Assembly: GCA_015064945.1 (NCBI GenBank)
Contig: SVRF01000021.1
Span: forward strand, 1 to 34,976
Source: Oscillospiraceae bacterium
GTDB taxonomy: Bacteria; Bacillota; Clostridia; Oscillospirales; CAG-382
Reading direction: 5' to 3'
Length of the DNA: 34,976 bases
Within the stretch, counting starts at the first letter, position 1, and each line of letters opens with the position of its first letter. Positions 6,523 to 14,592 of the stretch are shown piece after piece. A program made the translations under genes and the position numbers. The notes beneath the pieces were generated by a model. The model was not told the DNA's origin. It ran no database searches and worked only from the letters and a program-made list of their open reading frames with translations.

Positions 6523-9327
6523 ATGAAAGATTATAAGGATACGCTTAATCTTCCCGGTACGGGCTTCCCCATGAGAGCTAATTTGCCTCAGAAGGAGCCT
6601 GAAATAAAGAAGCGCTGGGACGATATGGGGCTTTACAAGGGACTTATGGAAAAAGGCGCAGGCAAAAAGCCTTTCGTTATGCACGACGGCCCTCCCTACG
6701 CAAACGGCGATATGCACATCGGTCACGCCCTTAACAAATGCCTTAAGGATTTCATAATTAAAAGTAAAAATATGTCGGGCTACAAAGCGCCCTACATCCA
6801 CGGTTGGGATACCCACGGTCTGCCTATTGAAAACCAGATGGTTAAAAAGCACGGCATCAAGCGCGGCAGCGTTGATGCGGTTGAGTTCCGCAGACTTTGT
6901 GAAGGCTTTGCAAGAGAAAATGTGGCAAAGCAAATGTCCCAGCAACAGCGTCTGGGCGTAATCGGCGATTGGGAAAACTCTTATCTTACCCTTATCCCCC
7001 TCTTCGAGGCGGAGCAAATTCGCATTTTCGGCGAAATGCAGCGTAAGGGTTACATCTACAAGGGTCTTAAGCCCGTTTATTGGTGCCCCACCGACGAAAC
7101 AGCCCTTGCAGAAGCAGAGATCGAGTATGCGGATGACGAGTGCGACTCCATCTACGTAAAATTTGCGGTAACCGACGACAAGGGTCTGTTTGCACCCGTT
7201 GTGGGCAACGCAAAGGTATATTTTGTTATTTGGACAACCACTACCTGGACTCTTCCCGGCAACGTGGCTATCTGTGTAGGCCCCGACTTTGAGTACGGTC
7301 TTTACAAGTGCGGCGACAATTATCTTGTGCTGGCAGTGGAGCTTGCCGAGACGGTTTCCAAGATCTGCGGCATAGAGGTAGAGCTTGCGGCAAAGTTTAA
7401 GGGCAGCGACTTTGAGTATATCAAGACCGCCCACCCCTTTATTGATAGAGAGAGCCTTGTTATCGTAGGCGACCACGTAACATTGGAAAGCGGTACGGGC
7501 TGTGTTCACACCGCACCCGGCCACGGTATGGAAGACTTTGCCGTTTGCCGTAATTACAAGGAGCTTGAGGTTATAGTTCCCGTCGACTCCAAGGGTAAGC
7601 TTAACGAGCTTGCAGGCAAGTATCAGGGTCTCACCACCGCACAGGCTAACGTAGAAATTTTAAAGGATATTAAGGAAAGCGGCGCTCTACTTGCTACCCA
7701 GCACATCAACCACACCTACCCTCACTGCTGGCGCTGCAAAAACCCTGTTATATTCCGTGCTACCGAGCAGTGGTTCTGCTCTGTTGACGATTTTAAAGAT
7801 GAGGCTTTAAAGGCTATCAAGGATGTTCGCTGGATACCCGGTTGGGGCGAAGCGAGAATAGAAAATATGGTTAAGGACCGTGCAGACTGGTGTATCTCCC
7901 GTCAGCGCAAGTGGGGTGTTCCCATCCCCATCTTCTACTGCGAGGACTGCGGCGAGCCTATCATTAACGAAACCACCATCGCACGTATAGCAGACGCCTT
8001 CGAAAAAGAGGGCAGTAACGCTTGGTATTCCCACACTGCAGAGGAGCTTATCGGCGATATGGCTGTTTGCCCCAAGTGCGGCTGTAAGGCTCTTAAGGCA
8101 GAGCAGGATATTATGGACGTTTGGTTTGACAGCGGCTCTTCCTACGCCTATGTTCTGGACCATTTTGCAGACCATTCCTTCCCTGCAGACGTTTACCTTG
8201 AAGGTAACGACCAGTACAGAGGCTGGTTCCAGTCCTCTCTGCTTACCTCTGTTGCAACCAGAGGCACCGCTCCCTACAAGACCGTTATCACCCACGGTAT
8301 GGTTGTGGACGGCGAAGGCAAAAAGATGTCCAAGTCACTGGGCAACGGCGTTGACCCCTTGCAGGTTTGCAACACCTACGGTGCGGACGTGCTTCGTCTT
8401 TGGGCTTCTTCCGTGGAATACACGGGCGAGGTTAGAATAAGCCCCGAAATTTTAAAGCAGCTTTCCGAAATTTACAGAAAAATAAGAAACACCATTCGTA
8501 TTCTTATGGCAAACCTTGGCAGTCCCGAAACGGACTTTGACCCCAACCGTGATATGGTTGCACCCGAAAAGCTTGAAGAGCTTGACAAGTGGGCGCTTTC
8601 CCGCCTTAACGGTCTTTGCCGCAGGGTTGGAGTTGCTTTTGAGAATTACGAGTTCCACAATATTTATCACGATTTGCACAATTTCTGTACCATCGATATG
8701 TCTAAGTTGTACATCGACATAACCAAGGACAGACTTTACTGCGAAAAGAAGGACGCGCCTGAGCGCAGAAGTGCCCAGACCGTTATGTATCACGTTCTCA
8801 GCGCACTTATCCGCCTTGTTGCACCTATCCTTTCCTACACGGCAGAGGAAGCTTGGGGCTATATCTCCCACGTAGAGGGTGAGGATACCGCCAGCGTGTT
8901 CTATAACGATATGCCCGCCTTTAACGAAGCTTTTGACTTCCCCGAAGCAGAAGCACGCTACAACGCTATCTTTGATGTAAGAGACGACGTTATGAAGGCG
9001 TTGGAGCTTGCCCGTGCAGAAAAACGCATCGGTAAGTCTCTTGAAGCTAAGATCACCATCTACGGCAACGCAGACAACGCCGCCATCAAGCTTTTCCGTC
9101 AGTACAGCGCAGAGGAGCTTAAGGCTTTGTTCATCGTTTCCAAGGTGGTTATAGAAGAAGGCGACGCACCTGCAAGCGCTTTTGCAGATACTCAAAGCGG
9201 TATAGCCGTAGCAGTTGAAGAAGCAAGCGGCGAAAAGTGTGTACGTTGCTGGATGTACACCGAAGAAGGCGTTACCGACAGCGAAGGTCAGCCTTTGTGC
9301 TGCCGTTGCAAGAAGGGTACGGAGTAA
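6523..9327 (+). CDS. ileS: isoleucyl-tRNA synthetase
   Basis: IleRS charges tRNA-Ile with isoleucine. At 934 residues it matches the bacterial class Ia enzyme. It has the HIGH motif (residues 65-68, in GDMHIGHALN), KMSKS (601-605), a large editing domain between them (including WTTTTWTLPGN and GHGMEDF) and WFDSGSSYAYV. It ends in the zinc-binding Cys set CVRC (906-909) and CCRC (926-929). Two more Cys pairs (CEDC and CPKC) sit near residues 480-520. The start ATG has a weak GAGG upstream. It is followed after only 6 bp by lspA, as in many bacteria. Confidence 0.98.
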   Translation: MKDYKDTLNLPGTGFPMRANLPQKEPEIKKRWDDMGLYKGLMEKGAGKKPFVMHDGPPYANGDMHIGHALNKCLKDFIIKSKNMSGYKAPYIHGWDTHGLPIENQMVKKHGIKRGSVDAVEFRRLCEGFARENVAKQMSQQQRLGVIGDWENSYLTLIPLFEAEQIRIFGEMQRKGYIYKGLKPVYWCPTDETALAEAEIEYADDECDSIYVKFAVTDDKGLFAPVVGNAKVYFVIWTTTTWTLPGNVAICVGPDFEYGLYKCGDNYLVLAVELAETVSKICGIEVELAAKFKGSDFEYIKTAHPFIDRESLVIVGDHVTLESGTGCVHTAPGHGMEDFAVCRNYKELEVIVPVDSKGKLNELAGKYQGLTTAQANVEILKDIKESGALLATQHINHTYPHCWRCKNPVIFRATEQWFCSVDDFKDEALKAIKDVRWIPGWGEARIENMVKDRADWCISRQRKWGVPIPIFYCEDCGEPIINETTIARIADAFEKEGSNAWYSHTAEELIGDMAVCPKCGCKALKAEQDIMDVWFDSGSSYAYVLDHFADHSFPADVYLEGNDQYRGWFQSSLLTSVATRGTAPYKTVITHGMVVDGEGKKMSKSLGNGVDPLQVCNTYGADVLRLWASSVEYTGEVRISPEILKQLSEIYRKIRNTIRILMANLGSPETDFDPNRDMVAPEKLEELDKWALSRLNGLCRRVGVAFENYEFHNIYHDLHNFCTIDMSKLYIDITKDRLYCEKKDAPERRSAQTVMYHVLSALIRLVAPILSYTAEEAWGYISHVEGEDTASVFYNDMPAFNEAFDFPEAEARYNAIFDVRDDVMKALELARAEKRIGKSLEAKITIYGNADNAAIKLFRQYSAEELKALFIVSKVVIEEGDAPASAFADTQSGIAVAVEEASGEKCVRCWMYTEEGVTDSEGQPLCCRCKKGTE

Positions 9328-9333
9328 ATTTTT

Positions 9334-9858
9334 ATGAACAAAAAAAGACTAATTTGGTACATCACGGGTGCATTTATCATACTTTTTGTTGTAGCCCTTG
9401 ACCAAATCAGTAAAGAGCTTGTTGTTGCCAATCTTAAGGATAAGGACGCCGTTTCCGTTATAAAAGGCGTGGTAAGCTTTGACTACACCACCAATACGGG
9501 GATAGCGTGGGGTATGCTTAAGGAGCATCGCTGGGTGTTTATGAGCATCTCTACCGTTGCGATCCTGGGCTTTGCCACCGTGTATTTTGCGGTAAAGGAA
9601 CAGCATCCCCTGTTCAGGCTATCCGCAGGCTTTGTTATCGGCGGCGGCATCGGCAATATGATAGACCGCCTCTTCCGTCCCGAGGGCGGCGTGGTAGACT
9701 TCATCAGGACCGATTTTATAAGCTTCCCCTCCTTTAACGTGGCGGACTCCTTTATTACAGTGGGCGTGGTTATGCTTATGGTTTACTTTTTGTTCCTTGA
9801 CCACAAGCAACAAAAGCCTTTGATATTTGACGAGAAAAAGGAAAAGAGCGATGAATGA
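9334..9858 (+). CDS. lspA: lipoprotein signal peptidase (signal peptidase II)
   Basis: LspA is an aspartyl protease in the membrane that removes signal peptides from prolipoproteins. The 174-residue protein has four hydrophobic segments and the family motifs DQISKELV, NTGIAWGML, GGGIGNMIDRLF with catalytic Asp111, and FNVADS with catalytic Asp138. Several lipoproteins in this window (at 960, 13359 and 26503) are plausible substrates. It lies 6 bp after ileS, and its 3' end overlaps the pseudouridine synthase gene by 8 bp, forming an ileS-lspA-rluD operon. Confidence 0.97.
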   Translation: MNKKRLIWYITGAFIILFVVALDQISKELVVANLKDKDAVSVIKGVVSFDYTTNTGIAWGMLKEHRWVFMSISTVAILGFATVYFAVKEQHPLFRLSAGFVIGGGIGNMIDRLFRPEGGVVDFIRTDFISFPSFNVADSFITVGVVMLMVYFLFLDHKQQKPLIFDEKKEKSDE

Positions 9859-10783
9859 AGATAATGCCCTTTCCCTTGAAGAAGAAATAAGCCTTGTTGC
9901 CGAGGAAGAAGCACGGCTTGACGTGTTTGCCGCTACGGCGGCGGATATCAGCCGTGCAAGGGCTCAGTCACTTATAGAAAAGGGGCTTGTAACCGTTAAC
10001 GGGCTTGCCGCCCTAAAGCGCACCAAGCTAAAGGCAGGCGACCGTGTTACGGTGCTGTTGCCCCCTCCCGAGGAGATAGAGGCAAAGCCACAGAACATTC
10101 CCATTGAGGTGGTATACGAAGACGACGATCTGCTTGTGGTTAACAAGCCGCAGGGTATGGTTGTGCATCCTGCCGCAGGCAACCCCGACGGCACCTTGGT
10201 AAACGCTTTGCTTTATCATATGAAGGGTCAGCTTTCATCTATAAACGGCAAGCTTAGACCGGGCATCGTCCACCGTATAGATAAGGACACGGCAGGTCTG
10301 CTTATAGTGGCTAAAAACGATAAAGCCCATATCTCTTTGGCAGAGCAGATCGCCGCCCACAGCTTTAGTCGCTGTTACGAGGCGGTGGTTAGGGGTTGTC
10401 CCAAGGAGGAGTCGGGCACGGTCAACGCAGCCATAGGCCGTCACCGCACGGACCGCAAGCGTATGGCGGTAATTGCGGGCGGTAAGGAGGCGGTAACCCA
10501 CTACAGCCTTATAAAGGCGTACAAGGGCTTCAGCCATCTGCGCCTGAAGCTGGAGACGGGCAGGACTCATCAGATACGTGTGCACATGGCGCACATCGGC
10601 CATCCCGTGGCAGGTGATCCCGTTTACGGCGGTGCGGAGTTGGCAGGTCTTGCAGGTCAATGCCTGTTTGCAAAGCACATCGGCTTTAAGCACCCCGCAA
10701 GCGGAAAATGGTTGGAGTTTGAGGCGCAGCTACCCGAATTTTTTACCAAAACACTAAATTACTTAGATAAAATCAGCGGTTAA
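9851..10783 (+). CDS. RluD-family large-subunit rRNA pseudouridine synthase
   Basis: A 310-residue protein with an N-terminal S4 RNA-binding domain (about 15-75, RLDVFAATAADISRARAQSLI) and an RluA/RluD catalytic domain. The catalytic Asp144 is in HRIDKDTAGLL, and GRTHQIRVHMAHIGHPVAGDPVYG follows (core GRTHQIRVH). It should isomerise uridines in 23S rRNA, and position after lspA matches Bacillus YlyB. The start is taken as ATG 9851, which overlaps the lspA end and follows AAAAAGGAAAAG; an upstream in-frame ATG at 9827 would add eight basic residues and has no better ribosome-binding site. Which uridines it modifies cannot be told from sequence. Confidence 0.93.
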   Translation: MNEDNALSLEEEISLVAEEEARLDVFAATAADISRARAQSLIEKGLVTVNGLAALKRTKLKAGDRVTVLLPPPEEIEAKPQNIPIEVVYEDDDLLVVNKPQGMVVHPAAGNPDGTLVNALLYHMKGQLSSINGKLRPGIVHRIDKDTAGLLIVAKNDKAHISLAEQIAAHSFSRCYEAVVRGCPKEESGTVNAAIGRHRTDRKRMAVIAGGKEAVTHYSLIKAYKGFSHLRLKLETGRTHQIRVHMAHIGHPVAGDPVYGGAELAGLAGQCLFAKHIGFKHPASGKWLEFEAQLPEFFTKTLNYLDKISG

Positions 10784-10814
10784 TTACCGTACTTATTCAG
10801 CGGAGGATTTTTGT

Positions 10815-11666
10815 ATGGAAAATCAGCACATCCTTAAGGAAAGAGCAGCTAAAATGCGCTGTTTGCTTGTAAAAGCTTTACACGGCGCAGGCTCCGGTCA
10901 CCCCGGCGGTTCTCTTTCCTGTGCAGACATTGTAAGCTATTTGTATTTTGACAAGATGAAGGTTTCTGCCACAGACCCCAAGAACCCTGACAGAGACCGT
11001 TTTGTTATGTCCAAGGGACACGCTTGCCCTGCTTTGTACGCCGCCTTGGCTATGAAGGGCTTTTTCCCCGAAGAAGAGCTTTGGAGCCTGCGTAAAATCG
11101 ACGGCAAGCTTCAGGGTCACCCCGATATGATTAATATACCCGGCGTAGATATGTCTACCGGTTCTTTGGGTCAGGGCGTTTCCGCCGCTTGCGGTATCGC
11201 TTTGGCAGGCAAGGTTGACGGTAAGGATTACCGTGTATACACCATTCTCGGCGACGGGGAAATACAGGAAGGTCAGGTTTGGGAGGCGGCTATGTTTGCC
11301 GCTCACTACGGTCTGGACAAGCTTACTGCCTTTATAGATTACAACGGATTGCAAATAGACGGTGATGTGCATAAGGTTATGAGTCCTGCTCCCATTGATG
11401 AAAAGTTTGCCGCTTTCGGTTGGCACGTACAGGTTATCGACGGTCACAACTTCGAGGAGATCGATGCCGCCGTTAGCGCTGCAGAGGCAGTAACTGACAA
11501 GCCCTCTGCCATCATTTGCCGCACCGTTAAGGGCAAGGGTGTTTCCTTTATGGAAAACAACGCAGGTTGGCACGGCAAAGCCCCCAATGCAGAGCAGTAT
11601 GCAGTTGCAGAGGCAGAGCTTACCGCCGCTTATGAAAAGGCGCTTAAGGAGGTTGAGGGCAAATGA
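10815..11666 (+). CDS. transketolase, N-terminal (ThDP-binding) subunit
   Basis: Transketolase moves two-carbon units between sugar phosphates in the pentose phosphate pathway. This 283-residue protein is the N-terminal half of a split enzyme. It has GAGSGHPGGSLSCADI near residue 25, MSKGHACPALYAALA, and the thiamine diphosphate motif GDGEIQEGQVWEA (146-158) ending in the DYNGLQ asparagine. GGAGG precedes the ATG by about 8 bp. It overlaps the C-terminal subunit gene by 4 bp, as is usual for split transketolases in Clostridia and archaea. Confidence 0.95.
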   Translation: MENQHILKERAAKMRCLLVKALHGAGSGHPGGSLSCADIVSYLYFDKMKVSATDPKNPDRDRFVMSKGHACPALYAALAMKGFFPEEELWSLRKIDGKLQGHPDMINIPGVDMSTGSLGQGVSAACGIALAGKVDGKDYRVYTILGDGEIQEGQVWEAAMFAAHYGLDKLTAFIDYNGLQIDGDVHKVMSPAPIDEKFAAFGWHVQVIDGHNFEEIDAAVSAAEAVTDKPSAIICRTVKGKGVSFMENNAGWHGKAPNAEQYAVAEAELTAAYEKALKEVEGK

Positions 11667-12589
11667 GCAAGATAGCAACAAGAATGGCTTACGGTCAGGC
11701 GCTTTGTGACCTTGGCGATAAGTACGATTTTATAGTAATGGATGCAGACCTTTCCGGCTCTACCCAAACGGGTATGTTTGCCGCAAAGTTCCCCGATAGA
11801 TTTTTTAACTGCGGTATAGCAGAGCAGAATATGCTTTCCGTTGCGGCGGGCATCGCAACCACGGGCAAGCCCGTGTTCGTTTCTTCCTTCGCAATGTTTG
11901 CCGTTGGCAGAGCATACGAGCAGATACGCAACTCCGTATGTCACCCCGGTCTTAACGTTAAGATATGTGCAAGCCACGCAGGTGTTACCGTGGGCGAAGA
12001 CGGTGCAACCCATCAGTATTGCGAGGATTTGGCAGTGCTCCGCACCATTCCCAACCTCACCGTAATCAGCCCTGCCGACGCTACCGAGGCTTATGCGGCT
12101 ATGGAAGCTGTGCTTAAGCACGACGGCCCCGTTTATGTGCGCCTTGGCAGATTTGCTGTTCCCGTTGTATTTGAAAAAGAAAACTATAAGTTCGAGATGG
12201 GCAAGGCTGTGCCTATTTACGAAGGTGATGATGCCGTTGTTTTTGCAACAGGTATAATGCTTGCCGCCGCTATGGAAGCAAGAGATATCCTTGCTAAGGA
12301 AGGCATAAACATCTCCGTTGTTAACGTACACACCATCAAGCCTATAGATAAAGAAACCGTTATTAAGTATGCCCAAAAGACAGGCAGAGTTGTTACCGCA
12401 GAGGAGCATACCGTTGTCGGCGGCTTGGGCGGCGCTGTGGCAGAGGTGCTTGCAGAAAACGCACCCACCCGTATGAAGCGTGTTGGTCTTAACGATACCT
12501 TTGGCAAGAGCGCACCTGCGGCTCAGCTTCTTGACCACTACGGTCTTAATGCGGCAGGCATAGTAGATGCCGTTAAATCGTTGATGTAA
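11663..12589 (+). CDS. transketolase, C-terminal (pyrimidine-binding) subunit
   Basis: The 308-residue partner of the preceding gene carries the pyrimidine-binding domain, with the ThDP-activating glutamate in CGIAEQNMLSVAAG (Glu54), then SSFAMFAVGRAYEQIRN and the HQYCEDLAVLRTIPN histidine motif. A C-terminal transketolase domain (about 180-305) ends in GLNAAGIVDAVKSL. The 4-bp ATGA overlap ensures paired translation. A 1-deoxyxylulose-phosphate synthase is the nearest alternative, but that enzyme is usually one chain and these lengths fit the split transketolase. Confidence 0.95.
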   Translation: MSKIATRMAYGQALCDLGDKYDFIVMDADLSGSTQTGMFAAKFPDRFFNCGIAEQNMLSVAAGIATTGKPVFVSSFAMFAVGRAYEQIRNSVCHPGLNVKICASHAGVTVGEDGATHQYCEDLAVLRTIPNLTVISPADATEAYAAMEAVLKHDGPVYVRLGRFAVPVVFEKENYKFEMGKAVPIYEGDDAVVFATGIMLAAAMEARDILAKEGINISVVNVHTIKPIDKETVIKYAQKTGRVVTAEEHTVVGGLGGAVAEVLAENAPTRMKRVGLNDTFGKSAPAAQLLDHYGLNAAGIVDAVKSLM

Positions 12590-12593
12590 GCCT

Positions 12594-13301
12594 ATGAAAA
12601 AACCTATAATAGCTTTATATCCTTCGTATACTCCCTCAGATAACCGTCAAAACGTACTTATGCGTTATATCCACGCAGTGGAGAAAGCTGGCGGCGCACC
12701 TTTTCTGCTTCCCCTTACCACCGATGAGGATATAATAGAAACCATGGTGGATATGTGCGACGGTATGGTGTTTACCGGCGGCGACGATGCGCACCCCCGT
12801 CATTACGGTGCTTGTCTGCACGAGGGCTGCGGTGACCTGTGCCCCGAACGCGACGCAGGTGAGATGGCGTTTGCTAAGCAGTTTTTAAAGACTAAAAAGC
12901 CTTTCCTTGCAATTTGCCGTGGCATACAGCTTATAAATATTATGTACGGCGGCACCTTGTATCAGGATATCAACTTGGAGCGCGGCAGAGGACTTACTCA
13001 TAGACAACAACCTCCATATACCGTTGGCTCACACGGCGTAAAGCTTGTAAAGGACGGCTTTATTGCTAAGCTTGTAGGCAGTGATGAGCTGTGTGTCAAC
13101 AGTATGCACCACCAAGCAGTTAAACAGCTTGGCAAGGGGCTTGTCATTGAGGGATACGCTACCGATGGCGTGACGGAAGCTCTTGTAGCTACCGACCGTC
13201 CCTTCGGCGTAGCGGTACAGTGGCACCCCGAATGTATGGTGGATACGGACGAGGCTTCTTTAAAGTTCTTCAAGGCTTTAATTAAAGCGGCTGAAAAATA
13301 A
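12594..13301 (+). CDS. gamma-glutamyl-gamma-aminobutyrate hydrolase family (peptidase C26) protein
   Basis: A 235-residue class I glutamine-amidotransferase-fold hydrolase. The nucleophile elbow FLAICRGIQLINI contains Cys108, and the partner residues are His211 and Glu213 in QWHPE. The motif GGDDAHPRHYG and TYP E-like LYQDIN block also match the PuuD/peptidase C26 family, which removes gamma-linked glutamate from small amines. The substrate is unknown; no putrescine-pathway genes are nearby. It begins 4 bp after the transketolase stop with little ribosome-binding site of its own, so it is likely translationally coupled, and it is closed by a strong terminator. Confidence 0.9.
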   Translation: MKKPIIALYPSYTPSDNRQNVLMRYIHAVEKAGGAPFLLPLTTDEDIIETMVDMCDGMVFTGGDDAHPRHYGACLHEGCGDLCPERDAGEMAFAKQFLKTKKPFLAICRGIQLINIMYGGTLYQDINLERGRGLTHRQQPPYTVGSHGVKLVKDGFIAKLVGSDELCVNSMHHQAVKQLGKGLVIEGYATDGVTEALVATDRPFGVAVQWHPECMVDTDEASLKFFKALIKAAEK

Positions 13302-13307
13302 AGAATT

Positions 13308-13341
13308 CCCCTTAACAAGTACACTTGTTAAGGGGATATTT
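13308..13341 (+). terminator. bidirectional intrinsic terminator
   Basis: A perfect 13-bp inverted repeat (CCCCTTAACAAGT with ACTTGTTAAGGGG, 13308-13320 and 13323-13335) is followed by ATATTTTT. It lies between two convergent genes and can serve both. Confidence 0.85.
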
Positions 13342-13358
13342 TTGTGGAGATCTTGTTG

Positions 13359-14405
13359 TTACTCTGCGCTTTCTTCCACAGAGGTAGAGTGTAAAACGGT
13401 TTCTACACCGTCCTCGTCGGTGATGTAAAGCTTGCCGCCGTCTGCAATGTAGTCGTAAACACTTACTTTTGCCTTATCGTCTTTAATATAGGTAAAATAG
13501 AACTGACCGTCTTTTATGCCCCAAAATGCGTCGCACTTTTCATCACCGTTAATATATCTTCCTGTGCCGTCGGCTTCCAGCTCCATATCAAAATCGGTTC
13601 CGTACCAATTACCTGCTAAGTTGTCGTCGCCGCCGTTTTTGGGGTAGTCTATTTCCTCTTCCACCCTTTGGTACTTGTTTGCGTACCTGTCTCTTGCAAT
13701 TATAACAAGCTCTTCGCCTTCAAGCCTGTAGCTGTATTCCTCAAGCTCCAGCTCTATATCCAGCTTGCGGATGGAAATATACAGCTTTTCGCCCTCTGTG
13801 TACCAACGGATGTCAAGACTTTCCTTGTTTTTGGCATCGCTGGTGGTCATAAGTCCGCTGCCGTCTTTGTTAAGACTGTACGCCATGGTAATACCGTCAA
13901 CGGTACAGCTCCAATCCCCCGCAATGGCAGGGTCTATCTGATGTTCAACGGCGTTATCCTGCCTGTCAGGGTTAGGGCCGGATTTGTATACTATGCTTTT
14001 TTCGTTGGCTGTAAGGGTTATTTCTCCTTCGCCGACGGAATACTTGTACTCAACGGAAACATCAGAGCCGTCAAAGGAAACAACAAGCTTGTCCTCGTTA
14101 ATGCCCCATCTTACGGTAACTACAGAGCGCTTGTCGCCCATATAGGAGACAAAGTTACCCGTGCCGCCTTTTTCAAAAATATATGTGCCGACAGCCGTTT
14201 CGTCAGCACCCGTCCACGCACCTATAAGTATATCGTCGATCTTGTCGGGGACGGCGACAGGTGCTTTGCTTTCAGTCTGGTCTGCTTTGCTTTCGGTCTG
14301 AGATGTAACATCGCCGCCCTTTTCTTCAGTCTTTTTTCCGCCACAAGCGGTCAAAGCAGAAGCGGCAAGCAGACCCGCTAACACAAACGCCAATATTTTC
14401 TTCAT
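13359..14405 (-). CDS. three-repeat surface lipoprotein, unknown function
   Basis: A 348-residue lipoprotein with signal peptide and lipobox LTAC (Cys21), then a Thr/Ser/Lys/Glu spacer (about 24-55). Three related beta-rich repeats follow, beginning near 'LIGAWTGADE', 'IAGDWSCTVDG' and 'LAGNWYGTDFD'. Each has a W-x-C/G/T opening, a central D/G-x-GTG-like or DGSG turn, an [R/F]W strand and a final L-x-I or Y-x-I strand, like DUF5640/lipocalin-type small barrels. AAGGAG lies 9-10 bp upstream of the ATG. It faces away from the phosphatase genes and shares their 190-bp intergenic region. Ligand and role are unknown. Confidence 0.7.
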   Translation of the reverse strand: MKKILAFVLAGLLAASALTACGGKKTEEKGGDVTSQTESKADQTESKAPVAVPDKIDDILIGAWTGADETAVGTYIFEKGGTGNFVSYMGDKRSVVTVRWGINEDKLVVSFDGSDVSVEYKYSVGEGEITLTANEKSIVYKSGPNPDRQDNAVEHQIDPAIAGDWSCTVDGITMAYSLNKDGSGLMTTSDAKNKESLDIRWYTEGEKLYISIRKLDIELELEEYSYRLEGEELVIIARDRYANKYQRVEEEIDYPKNGGDDNLAGNWYGTDFDMELEADGTGRYINGDEKCDAFWGIKDGQFYFTYIKDDKAKVSVYDYIADGGKLYITDEDGVETVLHSTSVEESAE

Positions 14406-14440
14406 TGTTTTATTTCTCCTTATAGAAAAGCTTGTGTCCC

Positions 14441-14469
14441 ATTATACCACGTTATCCTTTGCATTTCAA
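14441..14469 (-). promoter_or_regulatory. sigma-A promoter of the three-repeat lipoprotein
   Basis: On the - strand TTGAAA (14469-14464), a 17-bp spacer and a perfect TATAAT (14446-14441) precede the lipoprotein start by about 36 bp. Confidence 0.75.
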
Positions 14470-14526
14470 GTAATAAAACGCAACTTTATCAACACGGAAT
14501 TATCAGCAAAAATGCACAAAAATGCA

Positions 14527-14555
14527 TTGACAAACGCAGTTTTAATGTGTTAATA
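14527..14555 (+). promoter_or_regulatory. sigma-A promoter of the dockerin-phosphatase pair
   Basis: TTGACA (14527-14532), a 17-bp spacer and TTAATA (14550-14555) lie about 38 bp before the first phosphatase ATG. It diverges from the lipoprotein promoter 60 bp away. Confidence 0.65.
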
Positions 14556-14592
14556 TTAGACCATAATACTGTATGTTCCCAAGGAGGTCTTT

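Noticed and set aside
6484..7524. 346-codon open frame antisense to ileS
   Set aside because: The + strand gene is unmistakable ileS over the whole region.
11663..12589. 1-deoxyxylulose-5-phosphate synthase C-terminal half
   Set aside because: That enzyme is normally a single chain; the paired 283 and 308 residue subunits with 4-bp overlap fit split transketolase.
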